This document shows, piece by piece, positions 1 through 7,766 of a DNA stretch of 64,000 bases; within the stretch, counting starts at the first letter, position 1; every line of letters starts with the position of its first letter. The notes under the pieces are model-generated. The model saw only the letters and a list, made by a program, of their open reading frames with translations. It ran no database searches and was not told the origin of the DNA. Origin of the DNA: Paraburkholderia lacunae (GTDB taxonomy: Bacteria; Pseudomonadota; Gammaproteobacteria; Burkholderiales; Burkholderiaceae). Where the stretch lies: assembly GCF_003353175.1 (NCBI RefSeq), contig NZ_QHKS01000021.1:1-64000 (forward strand), written 5' to 3'. Made by a program: the position numbers and the translations under genes.

Positions 1-354
1 GTACCACTTCCAGCTTGAAGCTGGCGTCAAATTGTCGGCGCCTTCTTGTCATCTATTGTTTTTCCTCGTCGATTCCGGATTGTCCTCCTATCGACCTGTC
101 CGAGGAAATTAGACCACTACACAGCGGCGCGCGGCGCCTTTATAGGTGAGCGCTTCCGGGATCCGGGGAGCAGATCGGGTACAGGCAGGGCGCGCCGTTT
201 GCCGCGAACCACCGTTTCCGCAATGCCAGGACCCGGACAGAACTGTGTGCGGTTTGCAACAGGCGACACCAACTATTTAACACACGTCTATCCCAGACTT
301 TGGTAGCCTTAGTCGTAGCAGAGGACGAGCATCCAACGACAGGAGGACTTCGCC
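1..354. other. Gene-free leading stretch
   Basis: I see no supportable gene here. The only structure is a short inverted repeat at 10-24 (CCAGCTT, one base, AAGCTGG). The last 30 bases are the leader of the gene starting at 355. Confidence 0.5.
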
Positions 355-627
355 ATGCTGAGGTGGATCGCAAACTGGGCTGTGCACAATGCACTCACGC
401 CTGAGAAACAAGCTGAAAGAGCGTTGCGGGAATTACGTCTGGAGCTTTTCCAGGCGGAACAGCGAATCCTCGATGCGCAACTGCATGCGGACTACTACCG
501 TGCACGTCTGGCTTTTTGCGAGGACGTCATAAAGAACGGCATCGAGCAGGTGGCCGACCAGCGCAAAGGTCAACAAGAAACCTCTCAGGCGCTGCGGCCG
601 GGACTCAAGCTCACAGCGGCGCAATAG
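355..627 (+). CDS. Small hypothetical protein, helical (90 aa)
   Basis: Protein of unknown function. AGGAGG at 341-346 sits 8 bases before the ATG, which is strong support for a real gene with this start. Residues about 16-55 are rich in Glu, Arg, Leu, Ala and Gln with no helix breakers and probably form one long amphipathic helix or coiled coil; the Gln/Lys-rich tail looks disordered. There is no signal peptide, membrane segment or metal motif. It stands alone: the next firm gene is on the other strand at 2141. Small helical proteins like this are common as unassigned genes in Burkholderiaceae. I do not assign a function. Confidence 0.6.
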   Translation: MLRWIANWAVHNALTPEKQAERALRELRLELFQAEQRILDAQLHADYYRARLAFCEDVIKNGIEQVADQRKGQQETSQALRPGLKLTAAQ

Positions 628-764
628 CGAATCGACGCATTGACTCATCAGAATTGCAACTCGCGCTGACCTGTTGCCTCACGTAGTTTGCTACCCGTCG
701 GATCGTCGCAGGCGGGGCCTGCCAGCGATGCACAGGCGTGCACTGGAACCAGAGAGGCGTCGCC

Positions 765-930
765 ATGTTCACGCAGTTTTCGGACACGCACATGAACGAT
801 GAAGTACGGGTGGTCAATCTGCCGGCAGATTTCTGAGCGTCAAGCGGGTCGGGCTCTATGGTCACGCCATCGCCAAGCACCGGTGCCCGGAATGTAGCGC
901 GACGCTGATCTCGTCGGCTCGGGACATCTT
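765..930 (+). pseudogene. Possible frameshifted small CxxC protein
   Basis: An ATG at 765 follows an AGAGAGG-like ribosome site and opens a 23-codon frame that stops at 834-836. The frame directly after the stop, shifted, reads VGLYGHAIAKHRCPECSATL (about 847-906), which looks like real coding sequence with a CPEC zinc-ribbon half. The simplest reading is one small gene broken by a frameshift near 836. It could also be chance; no family is claimed. The rest of 628-1097 shows nothing I can support. Confidence 0.3.
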
Positions 931-1097
931 CTCACTCGAATCGCAGGCAGTTGGGTGGGCACAACCTGCTGGCGAGAGAAACGCAATCAGTAGGTCCACA
1001 AAGTGTTCCAGTTGTCCATGTGGGCGTCCAACAACCGGCGTAAGCCTATCCGGCGGTAGAAAACGATTTACGCCGGCGCAATTTTGCCTGGCTCTCG

Positions 1098-2141
1098 TTA
1101 TCTTGCCGGCGCCCAAAGGACCGCGTGCCACGGGGAGTCACTCGTCGCGGAGTAGCCAACGATCTGGCTGCGATTGTTGATCATCCGGGCGATACTTTGG
1201 TAGCCGCCGGAGAACGTACCCAAGTCCGTCATTACGCCATTTTCATACAGAAAGGCATGCTGGTACCCGCTTGCGACGGCCGACGAGCCGACCACCTGAC
1301 CCCGTTCGTTGATTCCGTAAGCGGCACTGTCGCTACCGCCGGGGAGCGTGCCCAGGTCGATCATCATCCCGTTTTCATACAGAAAGGCATGTTGGTTCCC
1401 GTTTGCGATGGATGACGAGCCGACCACCTGGCCGCGATCATTGATCCCATAAGCGGCGCTGCTGTTGCCGCCGGGGAGCGTGCCCAGGTCGGTCATCACC
1501 CCCTTTTCAAACACGAAGGCGTGCTCGTCGTTCCCGTTTGCAGTGGACCAGCCAACCACCTGGCCCCGTTCGTTGATCCCATAAGCGGCGCTGTAGTAGC
1601 CACCGGACAGCGTACCCAGGTCGGTCATCACCTCCTTTTCATACAGAAAGGCGTGCGACGCCCGGACTGAGTTGAACGACCAGCCGACTATCTGACCGCG
1701 ATTGTTGATCGCGTTGGCGGCACTGTTGTCGCCGCCGGGAAGCAAGCCCAAGTCGGTCACTGCCCCGTTCTCAAACAGCGTCGCGTGCGGGTACCCTTTC
1801 GCGTTGAAGGAGTAACCGACCGCCTGGCCGCGTTCGTTGATCCCGTAAGCGGCAGCACTGGCGTCGCCACCAGGAAGCATGCCGAGGTCTGTCACAGCCC
1901 CGTTTTCGAACAGAGACGCCTGCTGGTTTCCGTCCGCGTTGAACGAATAACCGACCACCTGACCGCGCTCATTGATCCCGATAGCCTGGCTAACATTGCC
2001 ACCGGGGAGCGTGCCAAGGTCCTTGATGCCAACACTTTGGCCTGTGGCGGGCTGGAATGCGGCAACCGTGAGCAGGGCGAAAACCATCAGGCCGCGGTGA
2101 ACGCAGTGAACATTGCCAATTAGCTTGCAGGCCGATTGCAT
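1098..2141 (-). CDS. Secreted HAF-repeat protein, seven repeats (347 aa)
   Basis: After an N-terminal signal peptide (hydrophobic 'LMVFALLTVAAF' then a likely cleavage near 'ATGQS') the protein consists almost entirely of seven tandem units of about 44 residues. Each starts DLGxLPGG and continues with xxAxGINxRGQVVG and a HAFLYExGxMT-like end; the last unit ends in HAVLW. This is the HAF family of probable extracellular repeats, of unknown biochemical role, perhaps a beta-propeller-like surface protein. The open frame extends upstream to 2339, but GAGGAAGGGG lies just before the ATG at 2141 and the signal peptide starts there, so I chose 2141. The repeats are also visible in the DNA as a roughly 132-bp period, a likely site of unequal recombination. 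No partner gene is adjacent. Confidence 0.8.
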   Translation of the reverse strand: MQSACKLIGNVHCVHRGLMVFALLTVAAFQPATGQSVGIKDLGTLPGGNVSQAIGINERGQVVGYSFNADGNQQASLFENGAVTDLGMLPGGDASAAAYGINERGQAVGYSFNAKGYPHATLFENGAVTDLGLLPGGDNSAANAINNRGQIVGWSFNSVRASHAFLYEKEVMTDLGTLSGGYYSAAYGINERGQVVGWSTANGNDEHAFVFEKGVMTDLGTLPGGNSSAAYGINDRGQVVGSSSIANGNQHAFLYENGMMIDLGTLPGGSDSAAYGINERGQVVGSSAVASGYQHAFLYENGVMTDLGTFSGGYQSIARMINNRSQIVGYSATSDSPWHAVLWAPAR

Positions 2142-2808
2142 AATCATCCCCTTCCTCGGACACAAGCTGGATCGCCATCGGCGAGCTGGCCGTAGGCGTG
2201 CCGAATGCGATTTCACAAGGACGCAACCGATAAGAGGGCAGGAGCACTGCGACCTGCATGAGTGGGTGACCACGCAACGCGATTTCGACCCACCTGAGGC
2301 ACGGCCTGTTGCCGACTCAACCAAAGCGCGCTCTCGCAAGCAGACAAGGCGTCTAGCCTTTTCGTAAAAATGTAGAAAAATGCGTGCCGCTAGAAGTCAT
2401 CGAGCAGTCTAGTCTATGGAATGGTTTTTTCAATGAAAGCGTTGCACTTGGTCTTTGAAACCTCCCAATAAAAAATTGTGATGACTGGAGTAAGGCCACA
2501 GTAGACCCTCGATTCCGTATAGCTGGTCAGACGGCTGTCCTCTAGCATCGCGAGCCCATCGTGCTCAAGCAGGTGCGGCGTGTCCTCGGCATCCCGATCT
2601 GCACGCCTGTAACACCGGTTCCAGCGCGTCCCGCCGGCGCCGCTGGACACTCTCGGCCAGACGTCGGCCGCCTTCGCCGGAGGCACCCCGCGTCGTCTGT
2701 TTATCACGTGTGTCCCGCGGAAACTGCATCATCAAACCTGCCCGCAATCCGGCCGTCCCGGGCGCAGCGAATACCGTTGTCGAAAACATCAGTTGCACAC
2801 GCTTCGAT
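2142..2808. other. Gene-poor stretch, no gene supported
   Basis: Contains the upstream region of the HAF-repeat gene and short open frames on both strands that lack ribosome sites and recognisable domains. Given the broken gene next to it, this may be decayed coding sequence, but I could not identify it. Confidence 0.4.
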
Positions 2809-3261
2809 TCAATGCCCATAGCCACAACCGTCAGAGGAGCGGTTTAGCTCAAGGAATTTCTGGCGAAGCCAGTCGTCACATCTGCCATAGTGCCGTCTCA
2901 CCTCAGCAAGTTGACAATGCCCTCCGTCGTGGCCGATGCGCTGCCATGGGAGGCCGAGCACCTCGGCCATCACGTCGGCCGTACCGCGCAGGAACCCATA
3001 GGGGGAGGCCACCATCCGGCCGACCCGGATCGGGATCAGCCAGTCCAGCCTGCATTCATGCGAGTGCATGATCTGTTCGACTGGGTCCGGCCAGTTCGCC
3101 GGCGCCTTCCAGCCACCCGTCGAACTGCAGGGAACCTGCTGGCGCAGGTTGGGGTAATCGTACGAATCGTGTGAAATCTGGCGGTAGTCACTTGCAGAAC
3201 CGCTTGCAGCAAGGCTCGGCGGCTCCACGGCGTTCGCGCAATCGGAGGATACGCAAGTCAT
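2809..3261 (-). pseudogene. DUF2252 N-terminal fragment (truncated)
   Basis: Residues from the middle of the frame read WPDPVEQI then LIPIRVGRMVASPYGFLRG followed by TADVMAEVLGLP. This is the conserved start of DUF2252 (COG4320), whose members typically have RPDPV, LVPIRYGRM and SPFAFYRGAA followed by MAADL and a CGDAHLxNFG motif. Here the frame loses the family right after the LGLP segment, and the CGDxH motif never appears; the expected protein is about 400 residues. No good ribosome site precedes the ATG at 3261, and the open frame runs on to 3516 through the candidate sRNA unit. I read it as a broken gene whose C-terminal two thirds are gone. The function of DUF2252 is not established. 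Confidence 0.5.
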
Positions 3262-3346
3262 TGATCGATAACGATTTTTATGATCAAACCGCCATAAATT
3301 GCACGAAAGGTACGAATACCCCCATCTGAACGCTCGTCTCGCCGAC

Positions 3347-3374
3347 TTGGTTATCCGGCTGCGCGTCCTATACT
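3347..3374 (+). promoter_or_regulatory. Sigma-70-like promoter
   Basis: TTGGTT at 3347-3352 and TATACT at 3369-3374 are separated by 16 bases. The match is good for a GC-rich genome. No gene start follows; a strong terminator lies about 85 bases downstream, so this pair defines a short transcription unit. Confidence 0.45.
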
Positions 3375-3380
3375 GAAAGG

Positions 3381-3489
3381 AGCCGCGCGGAAGCCGGCCC
3401 CTGAAGCAGAAGCGGACGAGAAATCGTTCATTGGGGCGCGGTAGCGGGGCCACGGAAACGCCTGCGTGAATAGCGCGGGCGTTTTCTTT
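3381..3489 (+). ncRNA. Candidate small RNA, about 110 nt
   Basis: The unit is bounded by a promoter-like pair (3347-3374) and a strong intrinsic terminator (3456-3489) and holds no credible open frame with a ribosome site. Inside it GGCCCC (3396-3401) can pair with GGGGCC (3446-3451), which would close a long hairpin ahead of the terminator stem. I do not recognise it as a known family such as 6S, tmRNA or a common riboswitch. It could also be the leader of a lost gene, because it lies between a broken DUF2252 gene and a possible MFS relic. Predicted from sequence only. Confidence 0.4.
3456..3489 (+). terminator. Intrinsic terminator
   Basis: AAACGCCTGCG (3456-3466) pairs with CGCGGGCGTTT (3474-3484) with one wobble pair and a 7-base loop, followed by a TTTTCTTT tract. 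This is a good rho-independent terminator for + strand transcription. Confidence 0.7.
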
Positions 3490-3696
3490 GGAACCCTGAT
3501 GAACGCTACGCCGCAAGTGTCGGCATGTTCACCAGCGCTGATCTTACGGGTCCCAGGCCATTCAGTGGCATCGTCTCGGGCCCGGGTCCCCCCTTAATAT
3601 GTGCGAAGTGTGGCTACGTCGGCATGCGCGGCTGCAAGGCAACTTGCCCCAGTCACACACCGCGCAAGCGGGCTCGTGGTTTAAATTCCGATTTCT

Positions 3697-3783
3697 TAAG
3701 CCGCCCAGGTACGCCGGCAGGAGCACGGCGACAAATCCGTCGCAAACGCCGCGCAACCCGCGACCGACGAGGAGGGGCAACGC
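3697..3783 (-). pseudogene. Possible relic of an MFS transporter N-terminus
   Basis: The minus strand reads ALPLLVGRGLRGVCDGFVAV then LLPAYLGGL, which resembles the first membrane segment of some major facilitator proteins (a 'RxLRxFxDGFxxxLLPxYL' pattern). Sequence on both sides is not recognisable and there is no start or full-length frame. The match is short and could be chance. Confidence 0.3.
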
Positions 3784-3962
3784 GCTTGCGTGCGCGCCAG
3801 CGGGCAGTATCAGGCGTGACAACGCACTGCGGCCTGCGATCGGGGCCGGCGTCCTCGGCATGCGCATCGCCGCGACACCACACATGGAGCGCTTCATAGA
3901 CACCGGCGATGTCGAAAGCCACAGAAGGATAGTTATGGTGAGGCATCGGCGCACTGTCCATG

Positions 3963-4937
3963 TCAGCCTTCGCGCTCTGGAAGCAACTGACCGCCCACGC
4001 GCCCGGCAACCGAACGCAGAATTGTGATGAATTCCTGCATGGGCTGCGACGACAACTCGTACTTGCGTGTGACGATACCGTAGCTCGTCATGGACCGGTT
4101 GATGAGAACCGGAAGGTGCCCGAGGAGACCCTTGCTCACGTACTTTTCGACGACCGCGCGCGGCTGCAGTGAGATCATGTCGGTGGCCTGCAACAGTTCA
4201 AGTGTCGAAAAGATAGAAGGCGTTTCCACCATTCCGACCGGCGCGGGAATGCCCGCGCCGGCGAATGTTTCGTCGAACAGTTGCCTGATAGCCGTTGCTT
4301 GCGGATAGAGAATCCATGGCCACGCACCCAGATCGGCCAACTCCAGCCGCCGTCGCTGCAGCAACGGATGATGCTGTCCGGCGACCACCCAGACCGGTTC
4401 CCCAGCCAGCACCTCGAAGTCGAACAGAACCTGATGGCGCGGCTCCGTCAGACGGCCGACCATCACGTCCAGCTTTTTTTCTTCGAGCCAGGTCGCCAGT
4501 TGGTCGCTGCTCTGTTCAACCAGTTTGATGACCAGTTGCGGCCGCTGCTGGCGGATCTCCCTGATGCCCGCAGTGACCACCTGGGCAGCCGAAGCCGAGA
4601 TGGCGCCCACTGTGAGATGACCGTAGCCGCCGTTTCTCAAGGTGCTGAACTCGCCCACGAACCTGCCCAGATCGGCTACCGCCGTGGTTGCATAGCGCAC
4701 GGACAATACGCCGAGATCGGTTGGGCGCATCTCCCGTGGTAGCCGTTCGAACAACTGGGCTCCGAACATCGTTTCGATGTCGCTCAGGATCTTGGTCGCC
4801 GCCGGCTGGGTGATGTGCATCTGTTCGGCTGCGATGCGCAAGTTGCGCGTGCGTCCGAGAGCATCGAGCAGTTGAAGATGTCTGAAGCGCAACCTTGCCA
4901 GGACGCTCGACGTAGGCACCGCTAATTGTCTGGACAT
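3963..4937 (-). CDS. LysR-family regulator of the sugar-acid operon
   Basis: Probable transcriptional regulator of the divergent operon that starts at 5097. The N-terminal winged helix spans residues about 10-70, with RFRHLQLLDAL, then AAEQMHITQPAATKILSDIE as the recognition helix. A C-terminal periplasmic-binding-like effector domain follows (about 95-300). The 'RLRFRHLQLL...AATKILSDIE' pattern is typical of the GbpR/PcaQ-like LysR branch, often linked to sugar or sugar-acid genes. The open frame extends to 5078, but the DNA-binding domain lies where expected if translation starts at the ATG at 4937 (324 aa, normal family length); the ribosome site there is weak. The 159-bp gap to 5097 is the shared control region; CGAT-N9-ATCG at 4991-5007 is one possible operator half-site pair. 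Confidence 0.85.
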   Translation of the reverse strand: MSRQLAVPTSSVLARLRFRHLQLLDALGRTRNLRIAAEQMHITQPAATKILSDIETMFGAQLFERLPREMRPTDLGVLSVRYATTAVADLGRFVGEFSTLRNGGYGHLTVGAISASAAQVVTAGIREIRQQRPQLVIKLVEQSSDQLATWLEEKKLDVMVGRLTEPRHQVLFDFEVLAGEPVWVVAGQHHPLLQRRRLELADLGAWPWILYPQATAIRQLFDETFAGAGIPAPVGMVETPSIFSTLELLQATDMISLQPRAVVEKYVSKGLLGHLPVLINRSMTSYGIVTRKYELSSQPMQEFITILRSVAGRVGGQLLPEREG

Positions 4938-5096
4938 GGGGTAAACACGCAAGAACTCATAACTGGATGGAATCGATTCTACTGAATAAGCGATTGGATG
5001 TTTATCGGCTAGCTGCCTAAAGTTGCGGCTGAGCGATTTAACGCGCGAACTGGCGGCAAGGCACGCGCGCCCAGACAAACATCACTGGAGACAGAC

Positions 5097-6317
5097 ATGA
5101 CATCCCCGCTTTCACTCAGCGCAACGGACACGCTTCCGGCGGACGGGTTGTCCGGCACACTTGTCGGCCGCGCCTGGGTTCCTGCCACGCACGCGATGCC
5201 CGCTGGTCCCGCCGTCGTCGTCTTGCGCGCCGATGGCGTGTTCGATATTTCCGACGCGGCAGCGACTATCAGCAGCTTGCTGGAGCGGGACGATCCGGTC
5301 GCGACTGTGCGAGCCGCGAGTGGCCGCAGGATCGGCAGTCTGGACACGATTCTCGCCGATACGGCCGCCGCAACGGGCGGCATGGCACGCAACCCGGAGC
5401 GCGCCCATCTGCTCGCGCCTTGCGACCTGCAGGTCATCAAGGCAGCAGGGGTGACCTTTGCGGCGAGCCTGATTGAGCGGGTGATCGAGGAGCAGGCAAA
5501 GGGCGACCCGCAAGGCGCGGTGCGCGTGCGCGACCAGATCAGGTCGCTCGTCGGCGATAGTCTCACCAGCATCCGGCCCGACTCCGCCGAGGCGCGCGAA
5601 TTGAAGGCGCTGCTGATCGAGCAGGGACTATGGTCCCAATACCTGGAAGTCGGAATCGGCCCTGACGCGGAAATTTTCACCAAAGCGCCGGTGCTGGCAT
5701 CGTTGGGTACGGGCACGGAGATCGGGCTGCATCCGAATTCGGCATGGAACAACCCGGAACCGGAAATCGTGCTGTCGATCGACAGTCGCGGCCGCACGCT
5801 CGGTGCGACCCTGGGCAACGACGTCAATCTGCGCGACTTCGAAGGACGCAGTGCGCTGCTGCTTGGCAAGGCGAAGGACAACAACGGTTCGTGTGCGATT
5901 GGCCCTTTCCTGCGGCTCTTCGACGAGACTTTCTCGATCGATGACGTGCGCCGTGCGACGGTCGATTTGCGCGTCGAGGGCAGCGACGGTTTTGTCTTGC
6001 GAGGCACGAGCTCGATGGACCAGATCACGCGCGACCCGCTCGATCTCGTTTCGCAGACGATCAGTCCGACCCACCAATACCCCGATGGCGCCATGCTGTT
6101 CCTCGGGACGCTTTTTGCACCGATCGAAGACCGCGACGCCGCTGGCGCTGGATTCACGCACAAGCAAGGCGACATCGTGAAGATTTCGAGCAGGCAGCTC
6201 GGCACACTGGTCAACCGGGTCAACTACAGCGACCGCATCGAGCCGTGGACCTTCGGGGTGCGTGCGCTGATGGCAAACCTCGCGGCCCGTGGACTGCTCG
6301 GCGCAGCACCGCTCTGA
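5097..6317 (+). CDS. FAH-family 2-keto-3-deoxy-pentonate dehydratase (XylX-like)
   Basis: Predicted to dehydrate a 2-keto-3-deoxy-pentonate to alpha-ketoglutarate semialdehyde, as XylX does in the Weimberg-type xylose pathway. The 406-residue length and the motifs match that branch of the fumarylacetoacetate hydrolase fold: LKAAGVTFAxSxxERVIEE-type segment near residue 120, WSQYLEVGIGPDAEIFTKAP near 180, the metal-binding NNPEPEIVL segment, GNDVNLRDFEGRSALLLGKA, and HQYPDGAMLFLGTLFAP. It is longer than ordinary FAH hydrolases (about 220-330 aa). GGAG at 5087-5090 supports the start. First gene of an operon with an importer, a semialdehyde dehydrogenase and a UxaA-type dehydratase. The exact stereochemistry of the substrate cannot be read from sequence. 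Confidence 0.8.
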   Translation: MTSPLSLSATDTLPADGLSGTLVGRAWVPATHAMPAGPAVVVLRADGVFDISDAAATISSLLERDDPVATVRAASGRRIGSLDTILADTAAATGGMARNPERAHLLAPCDLQVIKAAGVTFAASLIERVIEEQAKGDPQGAVRVRDQIRSLVGDSLTSIRPDSAEARELKALLIEQGLWSQYLEVGIGPDAEIFTKAPVLASLGTGTEIGLHPNSAWNNPEPEIVLSIDSRGRTLGATLGNDVNLRDFEGRSALLLGKAKDNNGSCAIGPFLRLFDETFSIDDVRRATVDLRVEGSDGFVLRGTSSMDQITRDPLDLVSQTISPTHQYPDGAMLFLGTLFAPIEDRDAAGAGFTHKQGDIVKISSRQLGTLVNRVNYSDRIEPWTFGVRALMANLAARGLLGAAPL

Positions 6318-6387
6318 TCACGTACGAATCCGCACTAACCCGCGATAACAGACCGGTGTACCCGGCTTCCTCCAAGGAGACAGACTG

Positions 6388-7725
6388 ATGCAGACTCAAC
6401 ACGTTACGCAAGGGCCGCTGGAAAGCGCGGTGCGCAAGGCGCGCCTGCGCCTCGCACCCTTCCTCGCGCTGATGTTCGCGCTATCGATGCTTGACCGTTC
6501 GAACGTCGGGTTCGTCAAACAGGCCCTTCAAGTCGATTCGAATATTGGCAACGCGGCGTTTGCACTCGGGGCCGGGATCTTCTTCATCGGCTATGCCGTG
6601 TTCGAAATTCCGAGCAACCTGATGCTGCATCGGGTAGGTGCAAAGGTCTGGCTGAGCCGGATCATGGTCACGTGGGGGCTTGCGTCGGCCGCCATGATGT
6701 TTGCGCACAACGAGACCTCGTTCTATGTGCTGCGCTTCATTCTGGGTGTGGCCGAAGCGGGTTTTTCGCCTGGCGTCATTCTCTATTCCACGTACTGGTT
6801 CCCGGCGCGCGAACGCGGCAAGGCGCTAGGCATTTACTACTTCGGATTGCCGGTGGCGCTCGTGCTGGGCAGCCCGCTGTCAGGTTATTTGATGGAAGTC
6901 ATGGGCGGTCGCCTCGGGCTGCACAATTGGCAATGGATGTTCCTCATCGAAGGTCTCGCTGCATCAATCGTCGGCATCGTCGCGTTCTTCTATCTGGTTA
7001 GCAAACCGCGCCACGCGAAGTGGCTGACGTTGGCAGAAAAAGACGCCCTGGAAAATGCCATCGAAGCGGAGGACCGGCACAAGATCGCGCACGGGCCGGC
7101 TACAGCGCTGACCGCCCTGCGCAACTGGAATGTGCTTCGCTTCGTGTCGATTTATTTTGCCATCCAGATCAGCGTGTACGGCGTCATCTTCTATCTGCCG
7201 ACCCGGATTTCGGAACTGACCGGTACCGCCATTGGTTCGAAGGTCGGTTTTCTGACCGCCATTCCGTGGCTGTGCGCACTCATTTCACTGCGCTTTATCA
7301 CCGGCTACGCGGACGCGAAGGGCAAGCATCGGCAGCTTGCCATCGCCATGCTGGCGATGGCCGCAGCGGGGATCGCACTGTCGACCCTAGGTCATCACAT
7401 CGCACCGGTGCTCGTCGCGTTCTGTATCGCGACGATCGGTTTCGTCGTCGTTCAGCCGCTTTTCTGGACCCTACCGACGGCCTACCTGAGCGGTACCGCG
7501 GCAGCGAGCGGCATTGCGATGATCGGCGCGCTCGGCAACCTTGGCGGCTTCATGGCGCCGACGCTGAAGACGGCAGTCGAGACGCTCTTTCATAGCCAAC
7601 GCGCGGGCATGTTCACCCTGGCATTCGCAGGCGTCATCGGCGTGCTTCTGCTCCTGAGCATCGGCCTGCAGTCACGCCGCGCGCCCGAAGTGGCAATTGG
7701 CCCCGCCAAAGCGACGCTTCGGTAG
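6388..7725 (+). CDS. MFS transporter, ACS family (sugar acid importer)
   Basis: Inner-membrane importer of the major facilitator superfamily, 445 residues, about 12 membrane segments. The N-terminal signature LDRSNVGFVKQAL and FFIGYAVFEIPSNLMLHRVG is characteristic of the anion:cation symporter group that carries hexuronates, galactonate, glucarate and similar acids. AAGGAGA lies before the ATG. It sits between the XylX-like dehydratase and the semialdehyde dehydrogenase, so its cargo is most likely the sugar acid that this operon degrades. Specificity within ACS is not predictable from these motifs. Confidence 0.85.
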   Translation: MQTQHVTQGPLESAVRKARLRLAPFLALMFALSMLDRSNVGFVKQALQVDSNIGNAAFALGAGIFFIGYAVFEIPSNLMLHRVGAKVWLSRIMVTWGLASAAMMFAHNETSFYVLRFILGVAEAGFSPGVILYSTYWFPARERGKALGIYYFGLPVALVLGSPLSGYLMEVMGGRLGLHNWQWMFLIEGLAASIVGIVAFFYLVSKPRHAKWLTLAEKDALENAIEAEDRHKIAHGPATALTALRNWNVLRFVSIYFAIQISVYGVIFYLPTRISELTGTAIGSKVGFLTAIPWLCALISLRFITGYADAKGKHRQLAIAMLAMAAAGIALSTLGHHIAPVLVAFCIATIGFVVVQPLFWTLPTAYLSGTAAASGIAMIGALGNLGGFMAPTLKTAVETLFHSQRAGMFTLAFAGVIGVLLLLSIGLQSRRAPEVAIGPAKATLR

Positions 7726-7766
7726 GCACTTGCTGGCATAGGTACACGACTCAACCGGAAATTCAC

